Under the pieces are notes generated by a model. The model made no database searches, was not told the DNA's origin, and worked only from the letters and a program-made list of their open reading frames with translations. From the NCBI GenBank assembly GCA_021810145.1, contig JAJZJL010000022.1, positions 1-43,699 of the forward strand: a stretch of 43,699 bases of DNA, written 5' to 3'. Shown piece by piece: positions 1 through 8,064 of this stretch. Source of the stretch: Planctomycetota bacterium. GTDB taxonomy: Bacteria; Planctomycetota; Phycisphaerae; WQYP01. Both the position numbers and the translations under genes were made by a program. How positions within the stretch are numbered: position 1 is the first letter of the stretch; each line of letters begins with the position of its first letter.

Positions 1-127
1 GGCAGCACCGCCTGGCCCGGCAGATTATCGTAGTGCTTTTGCAACTTAAAAATCGCCCTGTCCGTGAGTCGTCTGGGGCCGGATTCCACGTTGAACTGCT
101 GGTTAATGCGTTCGTCAAGCACCCCCG
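1..127. repeat. Hyperconserved 3' coding block, copy 1
   Basis: These 127 bp match 2146-2272 at every position and 4040-4166 with only a few differences. The block codes for the GVLDERINQQFNVESG ... LQKHYDNLPGQA segment of the three paralogs. Because wobble positions are identical too, protein selection alone does not explain it; recent gene conversion or recombination is the simplest reading. The true left end lies beyond the window. Confidence 0.9.
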
Positions 128-1076
128 AACCCTTGGGAAACACGATGTAATAAGACTCGGGGGTGTTTGATTTGGGGGCGAGCCGGTATCTGAGGTTGGT
201 TAGCGTTACACGGTCACTCAAAGGCGGTTTTGCCCCATACCTAGGCGAATCCCACCACCCCGTCTCCACTACGCGCTCCGGCAGCAACAGGCCGCCAATA
301 TTGCGGAACTTGCCACAGACAATTCGATCGTACATTACCCCCCGCGGGTCAATCGCTTCCAACTCGCGCAGCTCGATTCGTTTACCGCGCCAATCCCAGT
401 ACCATCGGATTAGGAAGCCGTTATCGGCCTGTTCTCGCATGACGGCCCGACCAGGGGCCAAATTGGAAACCTTCATGGTACGGATTTCCGCGACGGTCAT
501 CCAACGCCGAGACGCCGGCCCGCGCCGCAGCCCCATCGCCACATCAATCAGGGAGGAGATTGGAAGGCGCCTGCTGGCTGGGGCCATGATCGCCCCGACC
601 GGGCGACGCGGGTTGTAATAACCATAGGTTAGCGTTTCCGTCCGACTAAGCAAAAAGCTCTCAATGCTTTTGATGTCGGCCGACGGCAGCGGTCCGCCCG
701 GCTTCCCGACTGCGGCCAGGGAAAGGGGCGTCAGCCAGCGCTCGTAAAAAGCCCTGTCGTGTAAAAAACGGAATTCGCATATGTAGAAGCGGTGTCCAAA
801 GTCCGGAACGGCATGGTAGCGGTTGTCGAGGATTTTGAATTCCTTCATAGAAAAGATGGCCTTCGACTGATATTTCTTTTCGTGGTAGCGTACGGCGACG
901 TTCTGCAAACGCTCCAGCCGGCGCACAACAGCAGCGATGAGGCCTGGCCTCGTCTTGCTGCCCCCCGCCGATTTTGGAACCGCCCGGCAAATACTTCCCA
1001 GGGAAAGGGTGGCGGCTAGTACTAATGAAATCTCGATAGCCGGGCGCTTTCCGGCATAGAAGCGTGCTCGCTTCAT
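1..1076 (-). CDS. Exported membrane-anchored paralog A (3' end outside window)
   Basis: The frame is open from the ATG at 1076 to the window edge (358 codons), so the C-terminus is missing. A good Shine-Dalgarno (AAGGAG, spacing 9) precedes the ATG. The N-terminus is a signal peptide (MKRARFYAG then a Leu/Ala-rich stretch ending near SICRA). The motifs RRLERLQNV, FRFLHDRAFYE, LTYGYYNPRRPVGAIM and VFPKGSGVLDERINQQFN align with the two complete paralogs to the right, so this is a third family member. It has no copy of their 414-bp leader. The fold may be LolA/outer-membrane-lipoprotein-like, as in many planctomycete exported proteins, but I do not recognise the family with certainty. Its last visible 127 bp are identical in DNA to paralog B although the upstream coding sequence differs greatly. 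Confidence 0.8.
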   Translation of the reverse strand, partial: MKRARFYAGKRPAIEISLVLAATLSLGSICRAVPKSAGGSKTRPGLIAAVVRRLERLQNVAVRYHEKKYQSKAIFSMKEFKILDNRYHAVPDFGHRFYICEFRFLHDRAFYERWLTPLSLAAVGKPGGPLPSADIKSIESFLLSRTETLTYGYYNPRRPVGAIMAPASRRLPISSLIDVAMGLRRGPASRRWMTVAEIRTMKVSNLAPGRAVMREQADNGFLIRWYWDWRGKRIELRELEAIDPRGVMYDRIVCGKFRNIGGLLLPERVVETGWWDSPRYGAKPPLSDRVTLTNLRYRLAPKSNTPESYYIVFPKGSGVLDERINQQFNVESGPRRLTDRAIFKLQKHYDNLPGQAVL

Positions 1077-1252
1077 AGCATTCTACTCCTTCTATTCACC
1101 AACGGGTGGGGCCAACGCGGGTAAGCGACACTTCAAGCACACTGCGATGAAACTGCAAAACACCGCTCACAAGCTCGGTGGCGTTATCCAATATCCATCG
1201 TCAAACCGCTCTCTGGCCCCCCACGGCCGCCCGCTCCGGTTGATCGAAGTGC

Positions 1253-1651
1253 CTATGCGCCTTCACCGCAAAAATCGGAGGATCCCGCACAGCCATATCT
1301 GGGCAGCGGGGACGACGCGGAATTCCCCGTACATCCAGTTCCTGACCAAACCGTCATAGTTCCACAATATGCGCTGCCAAGTTTGCCGTTGTCACAATAA
1401 TCTAAGCTGCTGTTGTAAGACTGGCAGCTGTAATAGTCATGATTGGTGACCTCGTACGATCCCGATCCATTTGGGATTGGCGTGCACGCTTTAGCACATC
1501 CCGCCGTCAGGCCGCAGCAAAGCCCGTCCGGCGACTCCTGACCGGAAGCGGTCATCTGCCATGGTGCAAGGGCGGCAAGGCCGCCAAGCAGGCCGAGGTT
1601 AATGATCCACGGGAATATTGGACGCAACGACGGTTTTCCCTGAGATTTCAT
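1253..1651 (-). CDS. Small secreted Cys-rich protein
   Basis: The frame is open further upstream, but the ATG at 1651 is chosen because AAGGAG lies 7 bases before it. The product is 132 residues. The N-terminus is basic, followed by a hydrophobic segment (PWIINLGLLGGLAALAPWQM) typical of a signal peptide. The mature part carries about a dozen cysteines in patterns such as LCCGLTAGCAKAC, YYSCQSYN, LDYCDNG and AYCGTMTVWSGTGC, which suggests a disulphide-bonded extracytoplasmic domain. It lies between paralog B (upstream) and paralog A (downstream) on the same strand and may be co-transcribed with them. I do not recognise the family and assign no function. Confidence 0.6.
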   Translation of the reverse strand: MKSQGKPSLRPIFPWIINLGLLGGLAALAPWQMTASGQESPDGLCCGLTAGCAKACTPIPNGSGSYEVTNHDYYSCQSYNSSLDYCDNGKLGSAYCGTMTVWSGTGCTGNSASSPLPRYGCAGSSDFCGEGA

Positions 1652-1823
1652 AACTGAACTCCTTAAAAGAAACCATTCATATCTTCGCCGCACCGCGCGC
1701 GGAGATTGAAATACTCTCGGTTCGCTCACGTCCCTCGGAACTGGATTGTTGCTCCAAGGGCCCCGCCCTTATCGAATCCCAACAACGCTTCCCGAATCCA
1801 GCGCGATAACGCCTCCCGATTCG

Positions 1824-1949
1824 CTAACGGCAGCTCGCCGCCGGAGGAAATCCGACTGGCGGCGCAAACCCCATATGGCTCCCGGCCAACAGGACAGCGG
1901 CGGTCATCAGCGGCCCCAACTTCCGTATCATATTTACATTGGCTAACAT
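1824..1949 (-). CDS. Very small hydrophobic ORF directly after paralog B
   Basis: The ATG follows the stop codon of paralog B with no gap (TAAATG), and GGAGG lies 11 bases upstream inside that gene. The 41-residue product has a basic start (MIRKLG) and a hydrophobic run (PLMTAAVLLAG), so it could be an exported or membrane peptide made by translational coupling. The same arrangement follows paralog C, but there one G is missing and the frame is broken. The position and ribosome-binding site are conserved between the two copies, but the product is too short to assign. Confidence 0.35.
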   Translation of the reverse strand: MLANVNMIRKLGPLMTAAVLLAGSHMGFAPPVGFPPAASCR

Positions 1950-3188
1950 TTACTTCTTTTCCTCCTGGGCCACTTTCTTGGTAATCAGCCATGCCACCAC
2001 GGCCAAACCAGCGACCGCCAAGCCCGCAATGACTTCCAGCAACCACGGTGGCAAACCACTGCGAGGCATACGGTTGGAGGGTACCGCAGTCGAAGCGATT
2101 GGTGGTGCCGGTGGGTTAGGTAAGGGTTTTGCGGAATTCGCACCGGGCAGCACCGCCTGGCCCGGCAGATTATCGTAGTGCTTTTGCAACTTAAAAATCG
2201 CCCTGTCCGTGAGTCGTCTGGGGCCGGATTCCACGTTGAACTGCTGGTTAATGCGTTCGTCAAGCACCCCCGCCCCCTTGGGAAATACGATGTAAAAGCT
2301 CTTCGCTGTATTTGATTTCGACCCGATCCGATATTTTATACCTCTCAGCACGGCATGGCGGAACATTTCATGATTACCGACCGGATTCCAATCAGTTTTT
2401 TCGATATGCCCTGGTAACAGTAATCCGTTGATCGTGCGGAACCCACTGCATTGAATTTTCTCGCATTTCGCTTTACTCGGCCCCTCCTCCTCCGTAAAGC
2501 TCCGAAGTTCCACCCTTCCCCGATCCCACAGCCAACTCCAGAGAAATAAAATACCGTTTCCCCCATGCTGCCACATAACCAGATGGCCATTGTGCGCCAG
2601 TCCCACTGACATACGGCGAATATCTCGTGCGGAGATCCAATGCCGTGATCCAAACGCACGCAACCCCAAGGCCAAATCAATAGTTGAGTAGGGGAGCGGT
2701 TCCTCAGTCACATTCATTATTGTTCCGACGGGATGGTGGAGATTGTTGTAGGCGTAGTAGAACGTCTCGGCACGGCTGGGCGTAAAGCTCTCAAGAATTT
2801 TGATGTGCGTTGCTGGCAAGGGTCCCCCCGGGGTTCCAATTTCAGCCAATGTGGCGGGCATCAGACTGTGCTCATAAAACGCGCAGCCGTGGAGAAAGCG
2901 AAATTGGCACTTAAAATACCGGTAGCCATATTTCGGCTGTAAATGATATTTTCTCACGATGGGAACATTGGGCAAAGGAAGCTTCGGTAAAAAAAGCGTC
3001 TCTTGGTAAGATACCATGATATTCTGGATTTTAGCCAGCCGTCGCACAACAGCATCAACCAACCGTGCTGAACTGATGTTCTTTTGTGGTGCCTTGGCCC
3101 AACCGGGATCAGCAAATATCAATGCGACTACGATCGTCGACGAAACCCAGACGATAATGAGTCTCTTGCCGCAAAACCTTCGGTTCAT
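1950..3188 (-). CDS. Exported membrane-anchored paralog B
   Basis: The product is 412 residues; the ATG at 3188 has GGAG 7 bases upstream. An N-terminal signal peptide is followed by a domain of about 330 residues, a Pro-rich linker (near PLPNPPAPPIAS) and a C-terminal membrane helix (WLLEVIAGLAVAGLAVVAWL) with a basic tail. It should therefore sit outside the cytoplasm, anchored at its C-terminus. It has the same length as paralog C, exactly 1894 bp away, so the two arose by tandem duplication of a leader-plus-gene unit. Much of the domain has diverged, but the VFPKGAGVLDERINQQFN ... HYDNLPGQA segment is identical in protein. A LolA-like fold is a guess; no catalytic motif is visible. Confidence 0.85.
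   Translation of the reverse strand: MNRRFCGKRLIIVWVSSTIVVALIFADPGWAKAPQKNISSARLVDAVVRRLAKIQNIMVSYQETLFLPKLPLPNVPIVRKYHLQPKYGYRYFKCQFRFLHGCAFYEHSLMPATLAEIGTPGGPLPATHIKILESFTPSRAETFYYAYNNLHHPVGTIMNVTEEPLPYSTIDLALGLRAFGSRHWISARDIRRMSVGLAHNGHLVMWQHGGNGILFLWSWLWDRGRVELRSFTEEEGPSKAKCEKIQCSGFRTINGLLLPGHIEKTDWNPVGNHEMFRHAVLRGIKYRIGSKSNTAKSFYIVFPKGAGVLDERINQQFNVESGPRRLTDRAIFKLQKHYDNLPGQAVLPGANSAKPLPNPPAPPIASTAVPSNRMPRSGLPPWLLEVIAGLAVAGLAVVAWLITKKVAQEEKK
2146..2272. repeat. Hyperconserved 3' coding block, copy 2
   Basis: This block matches 1-127 over all 127 bp and is nearly identical to 4040-4166. It lies inside paralog B. On both sides the three genes differ freely, so the block has sharp borders. 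Confidence 0.9.
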
Positions 3189-3216
3189 GGGACAACTCCA
3201 AATATGTTGGACACCG

Positions 3217-3630
3217 TCGCAGCCTCACAAGCTGCTAACTTCTATCCCGAGTAATTTGTCGCGTTACCGCCGCCGCACTGGTCGAGCGGGATTTCAGCCT
3301 GCCTCGACAACACTGGCGAATTGACCGAGTACAGAAATCTCGGCGAAATTTTGATTGTGGCCCCGGACCAGAAGATCAGCGGTCGCGGGTAATTGCCGGA
3401 AACGGATTCCGTGGACCCTATTCGAACCCGGCGTGGGCACCGCCGCAACTCGCCGACGCCGGTTACTCGCCACAACCCCGCCGGGTTATTTACCTCGGCT
3501 GAAGGCTGTGATTTAGATGGTTCCTTTGCTTCTTGCATAGTTATCCAGTGCAGGCACACCGATACGATAGCATAACATGCCATTTTAACCTAAGTCCGGG
3601 ATGAGCAACCGCAAAATGCGGCCACCCGGC
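3217..3630. repeat. 414-bp leader repeat upstream of paralog B
   Basis: This stretch is repeated at 5111-5524 with the same length and only about three mismatches. It ends 28 bases before the start codon of paralog B, exactly as the other copy does before paralog C, so it is a 5' leader/promoter region on the minus strand. Both copies keep a 113-codon open frame open (3583-3242, starting MACYAIVSV with a short AGG before it), with one Lys/Glu change and one silent change. That frame could be a real small gene or just a by-product of the duplication. DNA conservation here is far higher than in the genes it precedes. Confidence 0.9.
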
Positions 3631-3754
3631 ACTTAAAAGCCATTGGCGGAGTGTGTGCTGTACGCCGGTTTGTTCCAGCAAGGCGGCCAAGCATGGATCT
3701 GGAGGAAATCCCGGGCCGCCCCGCGTTCACGATTTGTGTGAGGAGATCAAAGAT

Positions 3755-3843
3755 TCACAAAGCGCAAATCAGGACCCCGGTCAACAGGACAGCGGCGGTC
3801 ACCAGCGGCCCAACTTCCGTATCATATTCTCGTTTGTTAACAT
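3755..3843 (-). pseudogene. Frameshifted copy of the small ORF, after paralog C
   Basis: The ATG directly follows the stop of paralog C, with GGGAGG 11 bases upstream, as for the intact copy at 1824-1949. After MIRKLG one G is missing (TTGGGCC instead of TTGGGGCC), giving a stop after 14 codons. The continuation GPLVTAAVLLTG is in another frame and ends at 3755. Comparison with the intact copy shows the single-base difference directly. It may be a true frameshift or a sequencing error. Confidence 0.4.
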
Positions 3844-5082
3844 CTATTTGTTTTCCTCCCTGGCCACTCTCTTGGTGATCAGCCACACCACCACGGCCAA
3901 GCCACCTATCGCCAGCGCCACAATGACCTCCAACAACCACCGTGGCAAACCACTGCGGGGCGTGCCGGTTGAAGGAACCGCAGACGAGGCGATCGGTGGG
4001 ACCGCTGGGCTACGCCGAGGTTTTGCGACGCGCGCACCGGGCAGCATCGCCTGGCCCGGCAGATTATCGTAGTGCTTTTGCAGCTTAAAAATCGCCCTGT
4101 CCGTGAGTCGTCTGGGGCCGGATTCCACGTTGAACTGCTGGTTAATGCGTTCGTCGAGAACCCCCGCCCCCTTGGGAAATACGATGTAAAAGTCCCTTGC
4201 TGTATTTGTTTTTTCCCCAACCCGATACCGTATATGGGTAAGCACCCCATGGTACATCATGACTCGTTTCCCGCCATTGGACTCCCAATCGGTTTCCTCA
4301 ACACGGCCGGGTAATAGTACCCCCGCGACTTCGTGGAACCTGCTGCATTGCCTGCGGTCGTACACCACACCCTTGTGCGGCCCCACATCCTCAATCTGCC
4401 GAAGTTCGAGCTTGCCGTCATCCCAATGCCAACTCCATCGCAGAATATCCCCATCTTCCGCCCGGCCCCACATGGCAACGTCGTTGCCATTTAAGTGCCC
4501 GACGGCCAGGTGGTGGATGCCCGAACGGGACATCCACCGTTCCGCCCCGATGAGACGCAAGCCGAGCGCCACATCGATCCACGAGTACGGGAGCCGCCTT
4601 TCACCCGCATTCATTATTGCACCAACGGGGCGTTTGGGGTTGTGGTATCCATAAGTAAGGGTCTCCGTCCGGCTCGGCATAAAACTTGTTAGATCCTTGA
4701 TGTCGCCTATCGGCGATGGGCCGCCAGGAGTTCCGACTGCCGCCAAAGAGGCGGGCATCAGGCTGCGTCCGTAAAATGCCCGCCCATGGAGGAACCTGAA
4801 CTCACATTTGTAAAATCGATAGCCGTATCGCGGCTTCAGATGGTACTCTTTTACAGCCCGCGTGGGGGGCAAACTGATCTTGGGCAGATACACTTCGTCT
4901 TGATAATGTACCACCAGATTTTGAAGCTTCGCCAGCCGCCTCACAATTGCATTGATCAACTGCGTACGATCAACTCCCTTCCGGCTTGGCCCGCCGTGGG
5001 AGATTTGTGGCACCCACAAAGTGGCAACCATCGCCACGAGCCCGGTGATGGGCCATCCACGCCTGCCAGGGATTCGGTTCAT
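3844..5082 (-). CDS. Exported membrane-anchored paralog C
   Basis: This is a 412-residue protein with the same plan as paralog B: signal peptide, domain of about 330 residues, Pro-rich linker (KPRRSPAVPPIASS), C-terminal helix (WLLEVIVALAIGGLAVVVWL) and a basic tail. GGAG lies 7 bases before the ATG. Shared landmarks are RRLAKLQNL, YGYRFYKCEFRFLHG, GTPGGP, YSWIDVALGLR and FYIVFPKGAGVLDERINQQ. Between landmarks about half the residues differ from B, while the leader and the 3' block are almost identical. The divergence is therefore uneven along the duplicated unit. The family is unassigned. Confidence 0.85.
   Translation of the reverse strand: MNRIPGRRGWPITGLVAMVATLWVPQISHGGPSRKGVDRTQLINAIVRRLAKLQNLVVHYQDEVYLPKISLPPTRAVKEYHLKPRYGYRFYKCEFRFLHGRAFYGRSLMPASLAAVGTPGGPSPIGDIKDLTSFMPSRTETLTYGYHNPKRPVGAIMNAGERRLPYSWIDVALGLRLIGAERWMSRSGIHHLAVGHLNGNDVAMWGRAEDGDILRWSWHWDDGKLELRQIEDVGPHKGVVYDRRQCSRFHEVAGVLLPGRVEETDWESNGGKRVMMYHGVLTHIRYRVGEKTNTARDFYIVFPKGAGVLDERINQQFNVESGPRRLTDRAIFKLQKHYDNLPGQAMLPGARVAKPRRSPAVPPIASSAVPSTGTPRSGLPRWLLEVIVALAIGGLAVVVWLITKRVAREENK
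4040..4166. repeat. Hyperconserved 3' coding block, copy 3
   Basis: This is the third copy of the block at 1-127 and 2146-2272, with only a handful of substitutions (for example GCATCG for GCACCG, and GTCGAGAAC for GTCAAGCAC). It lies inside paralog C and codes for the same protein segment. Confidence 0.85.
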
Positions 5083-5110
5083 AGAACAACTCCAAAGTAT
5101 GTTGACAACA

Positions 5111-5524
5111 TCGCAGCCTCACAAGCTGCTAACTTCTATCCCGAGTAATTTGTCGCGTTACCGCCGCCGCACTGGTCGAGCGGGATTTCAGCCTGCCTCG
5201 ACAACACTGGCGAATTGACCGAGTACAGAAATCTCGGCGAAATTTTGATTGTGGCCCCGGACCAGAAGATCAGCGGTCGCGGGTAATTGCCGGAAACGGA
5301 TTCCGTGGACCCTATTCGAACCCGGCGTGGGCACCGCCGCAACTCGCCGACGCCGGTTACTCGCCACAACCCCGCCGGGTTATTTACCTCGGCTGAAGGC
5401 TGTGATTCAGATGGTTCCTTTGCTTCTTGCATAGTTATCCAGTGAAGGCACACCGATACGATAGCATAACATGCCATTTTAACCTAAGTCCGGGATGAGC
5501 AACCGCAAAATACGGCCACCCGGC
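5111..5524. repeat. 414-bp leader repeat upstream of paralog C
   Basis: This is the second copy of the leader at 3217-3630. It keeps the same 113-codon open frame (5477-5136). Similarity stops abruptly at 5524, before the 132-bp spacer that precedes the GNAT gene end, so this is the outer boundary of the tandem duplication. I see nothing recognisable in 5525-5656. Confidence 0.9.
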
Positions 5525-5656
5525 GGATGAAAGGCATTATTGATGTGTGATGTACGCAGATAATCGCGATTCATTGCATTTACCGTTGGTTCAGCAACAA
5601 CTGCAAATGCGTCGGCCCGCAAAAACCGGCACGCATTTCGCGCAACGATGCGGCAT

Positions 5657-6181
5657 TCAGTTTGGGGCGACAGGAATGACCATTTCGCGGTAGGTGGTCT
5701 GAAAACCGAATTTCTGGAACAGCGCTGTAGCGGCAGTATTACGATCCGCGGCCATGAGGCGCAATTGATTTACACCCTTTTCCCTTGCCCAGTTCAGGGC
5801 ATAATCTAAAAGTGCCGTGCCGATGCCACGCCGGCGTGCCTGCTCCCGCACCGCCAGATCATGAATAAACGCATAATGCGTAAATTGATAGATGGGAATT
5901 TCCTCATTCATGGCGGCGGCAAGTCCGCCAATGACTTCACCGGCGTTTCTCTGGCCGCCGCCAACGGCCTTCTCCCGGGCGATAATAAACAACCACTGTG
6001 GATTGGTGCGATTGGCGGTAATCCATCGCGTATAGCGCTGGTGAACATCCGCTCTTAACGCCCAGCGTAAGGGCCAATATTGTTCGTGTTGCCGCTCTAC
6101 CAGCAGAAACAACTCAACGAGCGCGGAAATATCCGCTTCCGGAACCGGAATAATTTCGAGATTCAAATCATGCTGTGGCAT
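5657..6181 (-). CDS. GNAT-family N-acetyltransferase
   Basis: The product is 174 residues. The acetyl-CoA binding motif A is clear: YAFIHDLAVREQARRRGIGTALLDYALNWA, with the Q/R-x-x-G-x-G/A pattern as RRRGIG. It is followed by a beta strand (NQLRLMAADRN) and the typical motif B end (AATALFQKFGFQTTYREMVI). The family transfers an acetyl group from acetyl-CoA to an amine; the substrate cannot be read from the sequence. The ATG is preceded by GGGA. It is a single gene, convergent with nothing, on the same strand as its neighbours. Confidence 0.88.
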   Translation of the reverse strand: MPQHDLNLEIIPVPEADISALVELFLLVERQHEQYWPLRWALRADVHQRYTRWITANRTNPQWLFIIAREKAVGGGQRNAGEVIGGLAAAMNEEIPIYQFTHYAFIHDLAVREQARRRGIGTALLDYALNWAREKGVNQLRLMAADRNTAATALFQKFGFQTTYREMVIPVAPN

Positions 6182-6251
6182 ATAATCCCATCATGCAGTC
6201 ATCAATCGCCCGGAAGCGCGTGAGCCAATCCCGACGGATATGATCCTGCCG

Positions 6252-7604
6252 TCACAATGCACTGTTTAACCCTATTTTCGCCCGCTTTTTAATCCCATTG
6301 CGTATCTGCCATGATGCGGCAGCCATATTGCCCGTTATCACCGCCTGACGAACGTGTGTCCCCAATTCAATTTGCGGCGAGCTTTGCCGGAACTCGCAAC
6401 CCGTGACGCACACGTTGCCAGCCGTTGCTTTGATGGCGGCAAACATGGGATCCCACTGACAGAATGTGCAATCACCAAATCCTATCGTGCTGTGCGATTC
6501 CATTTGCGCAATTTGTGAACACGGTCCCCAGAACGAGCAGTTCACCAATCGTACCGGCCCCTGATTGCCCGGTTTGACAACAACCTGCACCGGTTCGATC
6601 GGTCCGGGCAGTTTCATGTAATTAAAAGAAACAAATTCGCCGTTGGTAATCAAAATGCCCGGCCCCTGCGATTGCTCCACAACACAGGCATGCCAGGACG
6701 CGTCGGCGCCAATGCCAAGAAAATTGCCGTTGCAGGAACCGGTTTTGCCTTCGATGAAACGATAGCCCGCGTGATATCCAAATGAAAACGTATTGAGAAC
6801 ATATTGCCAATCGGAGCGGCCAAATACGAATGATTCGCCATGTCGGTAAATAAACTCCAGCACCGGTGAGCTGGCACTCCACCAGGGGTTAAAATGAACG
6901 TTTTCGATGCGCCCAATATCGTAGACTTCATCGACGAATATACCGGTTTTAAGCGGTTGTCCCGTTACATTGCGGATCAGATGCCGATGCGCCTGCACCG
7001 CCTGAATGCCACACCAGGAATTCAGAAGTTCCACGTTTTCAACGGTGCAATTGTTGCCCTTCATGCTTATCGCCCAGGGATAAGCCACGGGAGTGGCATC
7101 CGGAGCCTGATGCGGATGAAATATGCACAGGCCCAACACGGCGGAATTTTCGGATAGGGAAATCAAAGGAACTGCCTCCTGATTTCCCCGGCCTCCGGTA
7201 GCCAAAAGCACAGATCCCGCGGCCTTGGCAGTATTGCGAGATGCCTTACCCAGACCGATATGGGATGTCGGGCCGCGAAATACACCCTCAAGCGTGGTGC
7301 ACGGTGGAATGTGAAGTGAGCCGGCGATGACGTAGCGCCCCGCCGGAATATGAACCATTCCGCCACCCCCGCGATGCGTGGCATCCAATGCCTTTTGAAT
7401 GGCTGCCGTGGCATCTCGACGTCCGCTTCGGTCGGCACCGAACTTCAAAACATTGCACGAATAATGCGTGTCCGGCCCGGCCCCACGACTGGAAGAATCA
7501 AGCCTGGAATCCGGGGTTCGAGCACCAACATCCGTTTGATTGGTCATGGCCAAACCCGTCATTGCGGCCATTGATAACCAGTTGCGTCGCGTAAATTCAG
7601 GCAT
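6252..7604 (-). CDS. Tat-exported right-handed beta-helix (pectate lyase superfamily) protein
   Basis: A frame open to 7781 exists, but the ATG at 7604 is preferred because it gives a twin-arginine signal (TRRNWLSMAAMTGLAM) at once. The product is about 450 residues. The pectate-lyase_3-type start is present: VLKFGADRSGRRDATAAIQKALDA, then GGGGMVHIPAGRYVIAGSLHIPP, where a parallel beta-helix begins. Later coils include NNCTVENVELLNSWCGIQ, GSCNGNFLGIGA, GPVRLVNCSFWGP and GNVCVTGCEF. The family usually binds or cleaves polysaccharides; no catalytic set could be confirmed by eye. It should fold in the cytoplasm and then be exported. Confidence 0.8.
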   Translation of the reverse strand: MPEFTRRNWLSMAAMTGLAMTNQTDVGARTPDSRLDSSSRGAGPDTHYSCNVLKFGADRSGRRDATAAIQKALDATHRGGGGMVHIPAGRYVIAGSLHIPPCTTLEGVFRGPTSHIGLGKASRNTAKAAGSVLLATGGRGNQEAVPLISLSENSAVLGLCIFHPHQAPDATPVAYPWAISMKGNNCTVENVELLNSWCGIQAVQAHRHLIRNVTGQPLKTGIFVDEVYDIGRIENVHFNPWWSASSPVLEFIYRHGESFVFGRSDWQYVLNTFSFGYHAGYRFIEGKTGSCNGNFLGIGADASWHACVVEQSQGPGILITNGEFVSFNYMKLPGPIEPVQVVVKPGNQGPVRLVNCSFWGPCSQIAQMESHSTIGFGDCTFCQWDPMFAAIKATAGNVCVTGCEFRQSSPQIELGTHVRQAVITGNMAAASWQIRNGIKKRAKIGLNSAL

Positions 7605-8064
7605 GTTCGCTATCCGTCCTGTACCTGCAGCGATCGGCGGTTCGGTGCCATCGGGCACAAAACAGATCGTGCGCAAAACGTATTGGCAGCAATCATAACA
7701 CCATTTACCCCTGCGCAGTAGACGAGCGGCACAATTTTCCCGCTGCTGGGCCTGTGACCGCTTGAGCAATATGCAGTGCATTGGACGTCAACACACTGGG
7801 AAAACGAACAACGAACAACGAGTAACGAGCAACGGGCAAAGTGATTTTTGGGTACGGCGGGTATATGCGATGGCGAGCGGGATTGGAGTATGGGTTGGAG
7901 TATGGATTTGACTGATGGTGCCGGCAACGGCAGAGTTAGAAAGCCAAGGATCAGGGTCATGAAGAGCTTGCAGAACCTGTCACAGCCCCCCTGCTGCGAA
8001 TTTTAATCAATTGAAAATGGAGGCCTGGTGAAAGACCTGCCCGGGAAGCTTGAGGCTTGAGGCA
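7605..8064. other. Intergenic region, no gene seen
   Basis: This region separates two minus-strand genes. It contains a low-complexity run of AACGA/AACGAGC units (7803-7836) and a short duplication of TTGGAGTATGG near 7885-7905. Frames here have no ribosome-binding site and no protein-like character. Confidence 0.5.
7803..7836. repeat. AACGA-type simple repeat
   Basis: Degenerate tandem units AACGAACAACGAACAACG continue as AGTAACGAGCAACG. The run is short and imperfect and lies in the spacer between the beta-helix gene and the 8-TM protein gene. Role unknown. Confidence 0.6.

Noticed and set aside
661-990. Minus-strand frame of 109 codons
   Set aside because: It overlaps paralog A in another frame; paralog A is open over the whole stretch and aligns with its family.
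3242-3583. 113-codon frame in the leader repeat, as a definite gene
   Set aside because: The frame is open in both copies, but the copies are too similar to show coding selection, and the ribosome-binding site is weak. It is kept only as part of the leader.
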